Shown here in pieces: positions 17,967 to 25,711 of a stretch of DNA of 59,015 bases (the stretch's first letter is position 1; each line of letters opens with the position of its first letter). The notes below the pieces were generated by a model. It did not search any database, had not been told where the DNA came from, and worked only from the letters and a program-made list of their open reading frames with translations. The position numbers and the translations under genes are program-made. The stretch covers positions 1 through 59,015 of the forward strand of contig JAKSRY010000014.1 of NCBI GenBank assembly GCA_024403415.1, written 5' to 3'. The DNA comes from Lachnospiraceae bacterium (GTDB lineage: Bacteria > Bacillota > Clostridia > Lachnospirales > Lachnospiraceae).

Positions 17967-18812
17967 CTATCTTTCAAACTCCTTAAATATACTTGTGTCT
18001 TCAATTTCATCAATCCAACCAAGATGATATGCCGTCAGCCTTCCTATTGTATTTCCTATACTGTTACCTTTAGAAACACTAAGCATGATGTCATTTGGAT
18101 ATTGTTTTTTTATATATTTAACAGCTTCTTCGCTGTATTCAGCATCTTCATAATAGTCATGTGCGCCAAAAAGGTGCAGCATTTCATGTGCAAAAACCGA
18201 AGCTTCAGAATTATTATAAACTATAAGCGTTTCTTCCTCGATATCCTCTCCATCATAGCAGATAGCGTAAGCGCGTCCCCTCGTGTTGAAATATAGAATT
18301 GTAAAAATATTATCTGCCTCATATTTTTTGAGAATTCTCTCATAGGGTATGAATTTTCGTGTCCAGTCGGCTATATTTTTATCCAGTTCATCCTCAAAGT
18401 TTTCATCCGAAGCCTCAACATCTATTTTTTTCCTTCGAAGCAGACCGGTATTTTCTGTCCAGTCATATACAAGTTCTATATCTTTATCATAATTCTGTGC
18501 CTGAATTTTAATATACTCACAGGCTTTTGCAAGACGCGGCAAAGTACTTTTCATATCTTTCATTGACCACCTGTTGTCAGGCGTTTCAACAAAAAGGCTG
18601 ATAATAATAGTCTTGCCTTCAAGTTTTTTTGCATATCCCAGATTATAACTGTTTAGTGGTTCCCCAATATCTCCCGGTTCGGTTTTGGGTATTATGTAAA
18701 CCACGCTCATTAAAACACATACAAGACAAAACAAAACAAGCAGGCAGGAAATATTATCCCGCCTGCCTGTATTCTTTTTATTATTGAATGATTTATTCTT
18801 AAAAATAAGCAT
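17967..18812 (-). CDS. Membrane-anchored putative zinc metalloprotease
   Basis: A protein of about 281 residues with a basic N-terminus, one membrane segment (about 22-43) and an extracytoplasmic domain. The motif HEMLHLFGAHD (HExxH...H/D, as in metzincin-like enzymes) lies near residue 225 and is followed by YYEDAEYSEEAV. I do not recognise a named family. The start is uncertain. ATG at 18812 gives a normal membrane anchor but has its AAGG site only 2-3 bases away. A GTG at 18863 and an ATG at 18851 lie inside ddh. A terminator-like hairpin (18741-18769) falls inside the first codons. The gene is between ddh and the SDR gene on the same strand. A role in wall or secreted-protein processing is a guess. 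Confidence 0.65.
   Translation of the reverse strand: MLIFKNKSFNNKKNTGRRDNISCLLVLFCLVCVLMSVVYIIPKTEPGDIGEPLNSYNLGYAKKLEGKTIIISLFVETPDNRWSMKDMKSTLPRLAKACEYIKIQAQNYDKDIELVYDWTENTGLLRRKKIDVEASDENFEDELDKNIADWTRKFIPYERILKKYEADNIFTILYFNTRGRAYAICYDGEDIEEETLIVYNNSEASVFAHEMLHLFGAHDYYEDAEYSEEAVKYIKKQYPNDIMLSVSKGNSIGNTIGRLTAYHLGWIDEIEDTSIFKEFER
18741..18769 (-). terminator. Terminator-like hairpin inside the start of the protease gene
   Basis: An 8-bp GC-rich stem (CAGGCAGG, 18741-18748, with CCTGCCTG, 18762-18769) has a 13-base loop and is followed on the minus strand by CTTGTTTTGTTTTG. It is 54 bases past the ddh stop, where a ddh terminator would be expected, yet it lies within the codons for the membrane segment of the next gene. 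Confidence 0.6.
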
Positions 18813-18822
18813 ATCCTTAATC

Positions 18823-19803
18823 TTATAACATATGTGCCAATAACTCTTCATCGCTCTTTGCACTTAAATATTTAGGAGCTACATCAAGAACTGTAAGACA
18901 GCCTCTCTTTCCTTCCTTATACATTCTGTCAAGTGCTCTGGCATACGCAACAAGAGCGGAAGTTGTAAATTCGGGATTTGAATCAAGTGTAAGCTTGTAC
19001 TCAATAACATGCGTATTCTCACGATTCCAGCCTGTTACTCCTGATCTGATTACGCAGCCACCGTGTGGAATTCCCTTATGATCACGATCAAGTTCTTCCT
19101 GTGAAATGAATGTAACGGTTGTATCATAATCTGCAAAATAGTTAGGCATTTCTTTGATTTCTTTTTCAATCTTAGCCTTGTCAGCACCCTCTTTAGCTAC
19201 TACATAACACTCTCTTGTGTGTTTCTGTCTTGTTGTAAGTTCAGGCATCTCACCATTTCTTACAGCTTCAAGAGCAGAAGGAACAGGAACAGTGTACTGT
19301 CTTGCATCCTGAACGCCTTCAACTCTTCTTATAGCATCAGAATGTCCCTGGCTTACTCCACGTCCCCAGAATGTGTAATCCTTTCCGTCAGGAAGAATTG
19401 CATCTGCATATACTCTGTTAAGTGAGAACATACCGGGATCCCAACCTACTGAAATCATTGCAATATGGTCAGTATCCTTTGAAGCCTTATCAACATTAGC
19501 AAAATGTGTTGGAATATTGGCATGTGTATCAAATGAATCAATGACATTAAAATACTTTGCATATTCGGGTGTCATTTCAGGAAGATCCGTAGCTGATCCT
19601 CCACAGATAATAAGTACGTCTACCTCATCCTTATGCTCAAGAATATCTTTTACATTATAAACCTTTGCTGTTGGTGTAAGAATCTTAACAGTTGAAGGAT
19701 CTCTTCTTGTGAATACACAGGTCACTTCCATATCTGCATTCTGCTTAGCAGCGCATTCAACACCACGTCCAAGGTTACCGTATCCTAAAATACCGATTTT
19801 CAT
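18823..19803 (-). CDS. ddh: meso-Diaminopimelate dehydrogenase
   Basis: A 326-residue NADP-dependent dehydrogenase that makes meso-diaminopimelate from tetrahydrodipicolinate in one step, supplying lysine and peptidoglycan. The dinucleotide motif is GILGYGNLGRGVE. Substrate-site segments typical of Ddh are CGGSATDLPE, DSFDTHANIPTH, SVGWDPGMFSLNR and FWGRGVSQGHSDA. An AGGAG site lies 7 bases before the ATG. Its presence shows that the organism uses the short dehydrogenase branch of lysine synthesis. It is the first gene of a group continuing to trxB. Confidence 0.96.
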   Translation of the reverse strand: MKIGILGYGNLGRGVECAAKQNADMEVTCVFTRRDPSTVKILTPTAKVYNVKDILEHKDEVDVLIICGGSATDLPEMTPEYAKYFNVIDSFDTHANIPTHFANVDKASKDTDHIAMISVGWDPGMFSLNRVYADAILPDGKDYTFWGRGVSQGHSDAIRRVEGVQDARQYTVPVPSALEAVRNGEMPELTTRQKHTRECYVVAKEGADKAKIEKEIKEMPNYFADYDTTVTFISQEELDRDHKGIPHGGCVIRSGVTGWNRENTHVIEYKLTLDSNPEFTTSALVAYARALDRMYKEGKRGCLTVLDVAPKYLSAKSDEELLAHML

Positions 19804-19919
19804 CTTGTTTCTCCTTTTTATTAAAAAATATATATATTTATCTATATTACGACCGAGGATTATTATACAACAATTATCACATACATGAAAAGGAAAAACA
19901 TATAATAAAAAGCATTCTT

Positions 19920-19947
19920 TTGCTTAAAATCAAATCTATGATATAAT
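19920..19947 (+). promoter_or_regulatory. Extended -10 promoter of the small lipoprotein gene
   Basis: TATAAT (19942-19947) is preceded by TGA, giving an extended -10, with TTGCTT (19920-19925) 16 bases upstream. GGAGG at 19961-19965 and ATG at 19973 follow. Confidence 0.75.
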
Positions 19948-19972
19948 GCATTGAAAACATGGAGGCTATGTT

Positions 19973-20398
19973 ATGAACAAAAACAGAAAAAGCAAATTTT
20001 TCAGTGTTTTGATTGTTATCGCAATCACACTTTCAATGCTAATAAGCGGATGTGACTGTTCTTTCACTCCGGCAATAGATGTTAGTAAACTACCGCCAAT
20101 AGCCGGACATTATTATCATGAATATGAATCGAATCCCGATACCGGTGAAGAGGCCTATACCGAATGGCTCCTGGTATTCGATGATGGCACAGGTGTGTAT
20201 TACACCCCAAAGATTCTTGAATTCAAATGGGATTACAACTATATGTACTTTGATAAATCAAAGATTACTAAATACAATCTCGAAGGCTCTACGCTCACAC
20301 TTGAATATGATGGTGCGATGCAGATTTTCCTGAAGACTCATGACGATCCAGAAGATGAATATCTATTAAATCTGATTAAAGAAAAGGAATCCAAATAG
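19973..20398 (+). CDS. Small lipoprotein of unknown function
   Basis: A 141-residue protein with a basic start, a hydrophobic segment and a lipobox ending at Cys27 (MLISGC). The exported part (about 115 residues) is acidic and rich in Tyr and Asp, for example GHYYHEYESNPDTGEEAYTEW and LLVFDDGTGVYY. These read as strands of a small beta barrel like those in other lipocalin-type lipoproteins. I know no family. It is monocistronic: it has its own extended -10 promoter and a terminator overlapping its last codons. Confidence 0.75.
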   Translation: MNKNRKSKFFSVLIVIAITLSMLISGCDCSFTPAIDVSKLPPIAGHYYHEYESNPDTGEEAYTEWLLVFDDGTGVYYTPKILEFKWDYNYMYFDKSKITKYNLEGSTLTLEYDGAMQIFLKTHDDPEDEYLLNLIKEKESK

Positions 20399-20408
20399 GA
20401 TTCCTTTT
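20382..20408. terminator. Terminator overlapping the lipoprotein stop codon
   Basis: An 11-bp stem (AAAAGGAATCC, 20382-20392, with GGATTCCTTTT, 20398-20408) has a 5-base loop containing most of the TAG stop. The T run TTTTT follows. The A-rich 5' arm also lets it end the convergent minus-strand gene, whose stop is only 4 bases away. Confidence 0.85.
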
Positions 20409-20411
20409 TCA

Positions 20412-21062
20412 TTACTGCTTATCAAAATATTTTTTACCTGAATCAGGCTTAAAATACGTTCTTATATATCCATCCGTAGAAAGAACTGCAAATTCATTGG
20501 TTGCTTCTACGTAAAACACATCATCTCCGTCTTCCTTTTCAATTTTATGAAGTGCATTTGGATTATTAATAACGGCCGATGCAGCCTTTTCATATTCCTT
20601 AGCATTACTAAATCCCATTTCTATTCCGTGCTTTTCATAATGCTGATTAAGAAGTTTCTTGCTTCTGAATACATATTGCACTTCATTCTGAGTGTTTTCC
20701 ACAGTAGTAATTTCGGAATCTTTTTCATTTACCACGGGGTCTGTGGTTGCTTTCGGTTCTTTTTCTGGTTCTGAAGGTTCTGCAGCTGTTTCCGATTCTT
20801 TTTCTGTTTCTGCTGGTTCTGTAGTGATTTCCGATCCATTTTCAGTTTTCCCAGGTTCTGTAGTGATTTCCGATCCATTTTCAGTTTTCTCAGGTTCGGC
20901 AGTTGTTGAAATTTCAGTTACTGCTTTCTCTTTTCCAACAAGGTCGTTAATAAACGTCTTAGCCTCTTCGGATTCAAACAGTTCACTGCACCCCACAAAT
21001 GTAAGCATTACTGCTAAAGATATGAGTATACTTAATAATAATTTTTTCACATTTTTAATCAT
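20412..21062 (-). CDS. Lipoprotein with a C-terminal toxin-like (BECR-type) domain
   Basis: A 216-residue lipoprotein (lipobox VGC, Cys25). Residues about 50-125 are an extended Glu/Thr/Pro stalk built of 13-residue repeats such as EPGKTENGSEITT. The last 85 residues form a compact domain: LLNQHYEKHGIEMGF, YEKAASAVINNP, EDGDDVFYVEATNEFAVLS and DGYIRTYFKPDSGKKYF. This pattern (His-Lys-His, then NEFAV and RTYFKP) resembles the small nuclease-like domains of the BECR fold found at the C-termini of polymorphic toxins; that is a recollection, not a search result. Start 21062 has AGGAG 9 bases upstream, and the ATG overlaps the previous stop by 8 bases. No obvious immunity gene is adjacent. Confidence 0.7.
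   Translation of the reverse strand: MIKNVKKLLLSILISLAVMLTFVGCSELFESEEAKTFINDLVGKEKAVTEISTTAEPEKTENGSEITTEPGKTENGSEITTEPAETEKESETAAEPSEPEKEPKATTDPVVNEKDSEITTVENTQNEVQYVFRSKKLLNQHYEKHGIEMGFSNAKEYEKAASAVINNPNALHKIEKEDGDDVFYVEATNEFAVLSTDGYIRTYFKPDSGKKYFDKQ
20815..20892. repeat. Tandem 39-bp coding repeat
   Basis: Two copies of a 39-bp unit (20815-20853 and 20854-20892) differ at one base. Two more diverged copies lie just to the left (about 20737-20814). They encode the 13-residue Glu/Thr/Pro stalk repeat of the lipoprotein. Near-identity suggests a recent duplication, and copy number may vary between strains. Confidence 0.9.
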
Positions 21063-22014
21063 AACTAACCACTCCTGAAGTAGTTGTTGATTCACCCAAC
21101 ATCATGCTTATATAGCCATAAAAATTACAAATATATGTCTTTGAGCCATACTTTATTGTGTCACAGGTAATAAGATACTGCTTACCACCCACTTCCACAA
21201 GCGCACCGATTGAAGAATAATTCTTGCCACCATATATCTTTTCCAGAGGTTCAGTATATTTAGCGTACATCTCATCATTATAATTCGATATTACTTCAGC
21301 GGGCTTAACAAACTTAATAATCTTCATGTTTGCAATCTGTTTATCTATACCGGAAGGATATTTATCATCAATAAGTGCTCCGGCCGAAGAATAATCTGAC
21401 AACTTAATTATCATGCCATCAGCATATGGGTCAATTCCTCCCAGACTCCAATACTGATTAAAAATATCTTTTGCGAACTGACCTCGAACCAGTTCACTAC
21501 TTATACTGTTAATCATGGAGTTGTTATTAAAAATCTTCGTTACTGTCGAAGGCAGACTCTTCAATCTTTCAATATATGCCTCCATATCATAGTTCTCAGC
21601 AATATGATTAATTGCACATGACTGAAGCGCACCCTCTACATCTCCGCCCTTAAGGCAGTTAACATAATATTCCAGTGCTTCTTCAGATGTTGAAAACCCT
21701 ATATCTTCCGTAGATACTTTTACACTTCCACTTGCAATATTAAAGACAATAAAGCAAACTGCCATAAGCAATAATGAGGCGACAATTATGAACGGAATCA
21801 TTAATTTGTTTGTCTTTTTTTCTGGCCGAAACCAATCTTTTCTCCTATTATCAGGGATAAATTCCTCCCTTGGAGGTCCATATAGCACAGGGATAAATTT
21901 TTGTTCTACATCCAATTTAGGAATCTTTACAATCCTATCAGATACTTTTGCCCCACAATGATTACAGAACATTATATTATCATTAATATCAAGATTACAT
22001 TTTGGGCATTTCAT
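21055..22014 (-). CDS. Zinc-ribbon, single-pass membrane protein
   Basis: A 319-residue protein. Residues 3-22 are a zinc ribbon (CPKCN...CNHCG). A proline-rich linker follows, then a membrane segment at about 72-95, and an outside domain of about 220 residues with FSTSEEALEYYVNCLKGGDVEGAL, which reads like an NTF2/DUF4878-type helical start. An AGGAGG site is present but 13 bases from the ATG. A GGTTTACATAA-type motif lies between the two (22019-22029). The gene overlaps the next lipoprotein gene by 8 bases, so the two proteins are probably made together. Function unknown. Confidence 0.75.
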   Translation of the reverse strand: MKCPKCNLDINDNIMFCNHCGAKVSDRIVKIPKLDVEQKFIPVLYGPPREEFIPDNRRKDWFRPEKKTNKLMIPFIIVASLLLMAVCFIVFNIASGSVKVSTEDIGFSTSEEALEYYVNCLKGGDVEGALQSCAINHIAENYDMEAYIERLKSLPSTVTKIFNNNSMINSISSELVRGQFAKDIFNQYWSLGGIDPYADGMIIKLSDYSSAGALIDDKYPSGIDKQIANMKIIKFVKPAEVISNYNDEMYAKYTEPLEKIYGGKNYSSIGALVEVGGKQYLITCDTIKYGSKTYICNFYGYISMMLGESTTTSGVVSYD

Positions 22015-22055
22015 AAAGTTATGTAAACCTCCTTTTCATATCTGTTAATCGCAAA

Positions 22056-22086
22056 ATTCGCAGCACAATATAATCATGCTGCGAAT
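22056..22086 (-). terminator. Terminator of carB
   Basis: A 10-bp stem (22056-22065 ATTCGCAGCA, 22077-22086 TGCTGCGAAT) with an 11-base loop lies 62 bases after the carB stop. It is followed on the minus strand by TTTTGCG. Confidence 0.8.
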
Positions 22087-22147
22087 CTATTATAATTTCA
22101 ATATTATTCGTTACAAATATACAAAATCAATCCAACGCTGTCCAGTA

Positions 22148-25100
22148 TTATTTATCACGAATCTCTGAATGAAGTTCCTGAAGTGACTTAATCTCTGATT
22201 CTTCATGAGTCTTGATGTAGTGAATACCATCAGCTGAAGCCTTTGCTGCAGCGATTGTTGTCATATAAGGAACCTTAGCCTTGATTGCTGCCTTACGAAG
22301 GTAACTGTCATCATTAGCTGCACCCTTACCGATTGGTGAGTTAAGAATCATCTGAATTTCACCATTTGTAATCATATCTGCTACATTTGGACGACCTTCA
22401 TATAACTTAAGTACCTTTGTTGCAGGGATTCCTGCAGCTGTAAGAACATCATAGTTTCCTTCTGTTGCTACAATCTTAAATCCGTCATCTGAAAGACTCT
22501 TGGCAATAGGAACTATTTCTGCTTTATCCTTCTTATTGAATGAGAAGAGAACTGTTCCTTCTAACGGAAGCTTACCTCCAACACCTTCCTGAGCCTTGAA
22601 GAACGCCTCACCATATGAAGAAGACAAACCAAGTACTTCACCTGTTGATCTCATTTCAGGTCCGAGAACAGGGTCAACCTCCTGGAACATATTGAACGGG
22701 AATGCAGCCTCCTTAACGCCATAGTTAGGTATATCTTTTTCCTTAAGAGCAGGAATCGGAGATTCCTTACCTGTAAGTTCTGCTGTGATAATCTCAGTAG
22801 CAAGAGGTACCATTCTGATGTTACATACCTTTGAGACAAGCGGAACTGTACGAGAAGCACGAGGATTAGCCTCAAGCACGAATACCTTTCCGTTTTCGAT
22901 TGCATACTGCATATTCATAAGTCCTTTAACATGCATTTCTTCTGCAATCTTCTTTGTATATTCTTTAATTGTCTTAACATTCTCTTCACTGATATGAACT
23001 GAAGGTATAATACATGCTGAGTCACCTGAGTGAACACCTGCAAGTTCGATATGCTCCATAACTGCAGGAACATATGCATGAGTTCCATCGGCGATTGCAT
23101 CAGCTTCACATTCAAGAGCGTGATTGAGGAATCTGTCAATAAGAATCGGTCTGTCTGGTGTTACACCAACAGCAGCTGCCATATACTCAGCCATTGTCTC
23201 ATCATCATATACAACTTCCATTCCACGTCCACCAAGAACGTAAGAAGGTCTAACCATAACCGGATATCCGATTCTGTTGGCAATTTCAATTGCTTCATCT
23301 ACATTAACAGCCATTCCTGATTCAGGCATTGGAATTCCAAGCTTATCCATCATTGCTCTGAACTGATCTCTGTCTTCTGCAAGATCAATTACTGCAGGAG
23401 ATGTACCAAGAATCTTAACTCCATTTTCTTCAAGCTGAGAAGCAAGGTTCAAAGGAGTCTGTCCACCGAACTGAGCTACAACTCCAAGCGGCTTTTCCTT
23501 GTGATAGATAGAAAGAACATCCTCAAGTGTAAGTGGCTCAAAGTAGAGCTTATCTGATGTATCATAGTCTGTTGATACTGTTTCCGGATTACAGTTAACA
23601 ATGATTGTTTCAAATCCAAGCTTCTTAAGAGCCTTAGAACAGTGTACACAACAATAGTCGAATTCAATACCCTGACCAATTCTGTTTGGACCACCACCAA
23701 GAATCATAATCTTAGGCTTATCTGAAACTTCACTCTTATCTTCTGCATTATATGTTGAATAGTAGTATGCACTGTTTTCTGTTCCTGATACATGAACGCC
23801 TTCCCAGGCTTCTACTACATTTAATGCTGTTCTCTTTTCTCTAATGTCTTTTTCAGGGATTTCAAGTACCTGACTTAAATATTTATCAGAGAAACCATTT
23901 TTCTTTGCACTGATAAGGGCTTCATCAGAAGGAAGCGAACCCTTATTTGCTGCAAGAGCATTTTCTTCTTCAACAAGTTCCTTCATCTGTTCGATGAAAT
24001 ATGTCTTTACTTTTGTAAGCTTGTAAATTTCTTCTACAGTAGCGCCCTTTCTTAATGCTTCATACATAAGGAAGTGTCTTTCTGAAGAAGGCGTTGCAAG
24101 TCTTCTTAATAACTCTTCTTTAGAGAGTGTATCGAAGTTCTTGGCATGTCCAAGACCATATCTGCCTGTTTCAAGAGATCTGATAGCCTTCTGGAATGCT
24201 TCCTTATAGGTCTTACCGATACTCATTACCTCACCTACGGCTCTCATCTGAGTTCCAAGCTTATCTTCAACACCCTTGAACTTTTCAAATGCCCATCTGG
24301 CAAACTTAATTACGACATAATCACCATCCGGAACATACTTATCAAGAGTTCCATACTTACCACATGGAATATCCTTTAATGTAAGTCCTGAAGCCAGCAT
24401 TGCCGAAACAAGTGCAATCGGGAATCCTGTTGCTTTTGAAGCAAGTGCTGAAGAACGTGATGTTCTTGGATTGATTTCAATAACTATAATTCTGTCTGAA
24501 ACAGGATCGTGTGCAAACTGAACATTGGTACCTCCGATAACCTGTACCTTGTCAACAATTCTGAATGCCTGATCCTTTAATCTGTCCTGAACCTCCTGAG
24601 AGATTGTAAGCATAGGAGCTGAACAGAATGAATCACCTGTATGTACTCCCATTGGATCGATATTTTCAATGAAACATACGGTAATCATATTACCGTCGCT
24701 GTCTCTTACTACTTCAACCTCAAGTTCTTCCCATCCGAGAATTGACTCTTCAACAAGAACCTGGCCAACAAGCGATGCCTGAAGTCCACGGGCACATACA
24801 ACCTGAAGCTCTTCCTTATTGTAAACAAGGCCACCACCTGCTCCACCCATGGTGTATGCAGGACGCAATACAACTGGATATCCAAGTTCATCTGCGATTG
24901 CCAAAGCTTCTTCAACCGAATAAGCAACCTGAGAACGTGCCATCTCTATTCCGATTTCATCCATTGTCTTCTTGAATTCAATTCTGTCTTCTCCTCTTTC
25001 GATGGCATCGACATGAACGCCTATAACTTCAACGTTATATTTATCAAGAACACCTGCTTTATTTAATTCTGCACATAAATTAAGACCGGACTGTCCACCT

Positions 25101-25369
25101 AAATTTGGAAGCAATGCGTCAGGACGTTCTTTAGCAATAATCTGTTCCAAACGTTCAACGTTCAATGGCTCAATATAGGTAACATCTGCGGTCTCGGGAT
25201 CTGTCATTATAGTAGCAGGATTGGAATTGACGAGAACAATTTCATAACCTAACTTCTTTAACGCTTTACACGCCTGAGTTCCTGAATAGTCAAACTCACA
25301 TGCCTGACCAATAACAATCGGGCCTGAGCCTATAATAAGTACTTTGTGGATATCTGTTCTTTTTGGCAT
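22148..25369 (-). CDS. carB: Carbamoyl-phosphate synthase large subunit
   Basis: A 1073-residue CarB of standard length. It has two homologous ATP-grasp halves, each beginning with an IGSGPIVIGQACEFDYSG-like or LGGGPNRIGQGIEFDYCC motif. The second half has RPSYVLGGRGMEVVYDD. A C-terminal regulatory (MGS-like) domain starts around residue 935. It makes carbamoyl phosphate from bicarbonate, ATP and ammonia supplied by CarA. I chose ATG at 25369 because AGGAGG lies 9 bases upstream; the longer TTG start would include that site. No carA or other pyrimidine or arginine gene is adjacent. Confidence 0.97.
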   Translation of the reverse strand: MPKRTDIHKVLIIGSGPIVIGQACEFDYSGTQACKALKKLGYEIVLVNSNPATIMTDPETADVTYIEPLNVERLEQIIAKERPDALLPNLGGQSGLNLCAELNKAGVLDKYNVEVIGVHVDAIERGEDRIEFKKTMDEIGIEMARSQVAYSVEEALAIADELGYPVVLRPAYTMGGAGGGLVYNKEELQVVCARGLQASLVGQVLVEESILGWEELEVEVVRDSDGNMITVCFIENIDPMGVHTGDSFCSAPMLTISQEVQDRLKDQAFRIVDKVQVIGGTNVQFAHDPVSDRIIVIEINPRTSRSSALASKATGFPIALVSAMLASGLTLKDIPCGKYGTLDKYVPDGDYVVIKFARWAFEKFKGVEDKLGTQMRAVGEVMSIGKTYKEAFQKAIRSLETGRYGLGHAKNFDTLSKEELLRRLATPSSERHFLMYEALRKGATVEEIYKLTKVKTYFIEQMKELVEEENALAANKGSLPSDEALISAKKNGFSDKYLSQVLEIPEKDIREKRTALNVVEAWEGVHVSGTENSAYYYSTYNAEDKSEVSDKPKIMILGGGPNRIGQGIEFDYCCVHCSKALKKLGFETIIVNCNPETVSTDYDTSDKLYFEPLTLEDVLSIYHKEKPLGVVAQFGGQTPLNLASQLEENGVKILGTSPAVIDLAEDRDQFRAMMDKLGIPMPESGMAVNVDEAIEIANRIGYPVMVRPSYVLGGRGMEVVYDDETMAEYMAAAVGVTPDRPILIDRFLNHALECEADAIADGTHAYVPAVMEHIELAGVHSGDSACIIPSVHISEENVKTIKEYTKKIAEEMHVKGLMNMQYAIENGKVFVLEANPRASRTVPLVSKVCNIRMVPLATEIITAELTGKESPIPALKEKDIPNYGVKEAAFPFNMFQEVDPVLGPEMRSTGEVLGLSSSYGEAFFKAQEGVGGKLPLEGTVLFSFNKKDKAEIVPIAKSLSDDGFKIVATEGNYDVLTAAGIPATKVLKLYEGRPNVADMITNGEIQMILNSPIGKGAANDDSYLRKAAIKAKVPYMTTIAAAKASADGIHYIKTHEESEIKSLQELHSEIRDK

Positions 25370-25601
25370 AATCCATTTCCTCCTACACAATATATATTAA
25401 TTTACGATTACCAAATACCTAAATCTTCGATATTCTAACACCTAAAAGAGTGGCTCGTCAACACAATTCAATGTAAATTTTTCACAATTTTTAAATGTTT
25501 GTTTTGTAAAGATATAGGTATAAAAATTATGTATATATATTATGTAAATTCAACAATTAATTTATGCATTTTTGTATGGCAAAAACTAAAAATATATATG
25601 T
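25370..25601. other. AT-rich leader region upstream of carB
   Basis: This non-coding stretch is very AT-rich, with runs such as ATATATATTATG. A possible weak minus-strand promoter (TTGTTG, then TACATA at about 17 bases) lies near 25525-25560. I see no T-box, PyrR-type attenuator or riboswitch that I can name. An isolated structured element lies at its right end. Confidence 0.4.
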
Positions 25602-25649
25602 AAAAAGCTGAGGTCCCGTTGCTCATAAAAGGGTCATCAGTTCCTCAGC
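25602..25649 (-). terminator. Long-loop terminator of the carboxypeptidase operon
   Basis: GCTGAGG (25607-25613) pairs with CCTCAGC (25643-25649). CCC (25615-25617) and GGG (25631-25633) can form an inner helix. On the minus strand the structure ends in TTTTT and lies 63 bases after the carboxypeptidase stop, so it acts as its terminator. The 29-base interior is long for a simple terminator. Confidence 0.7.
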
Positions 25650-25711
25650 CGTTCATTATCTTTCAATATATATTTACACACTATGTCGTTCCCGCACTTT
25701 TGCTCCTTATT

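Noticed and set aside
22148-25369. A pyrimidine or arginine operon around carB
   Set aside because: Neighbours on both sides are unrelated, have their own signals, and no carA, pyr or arg gene is present.
25602-25649. Hammerhead ribozyme, because CTGATGA occurs on the minus strand
   Set aside because: The required GAAA segment and third stem are missing; the sequence fits a terminator better.
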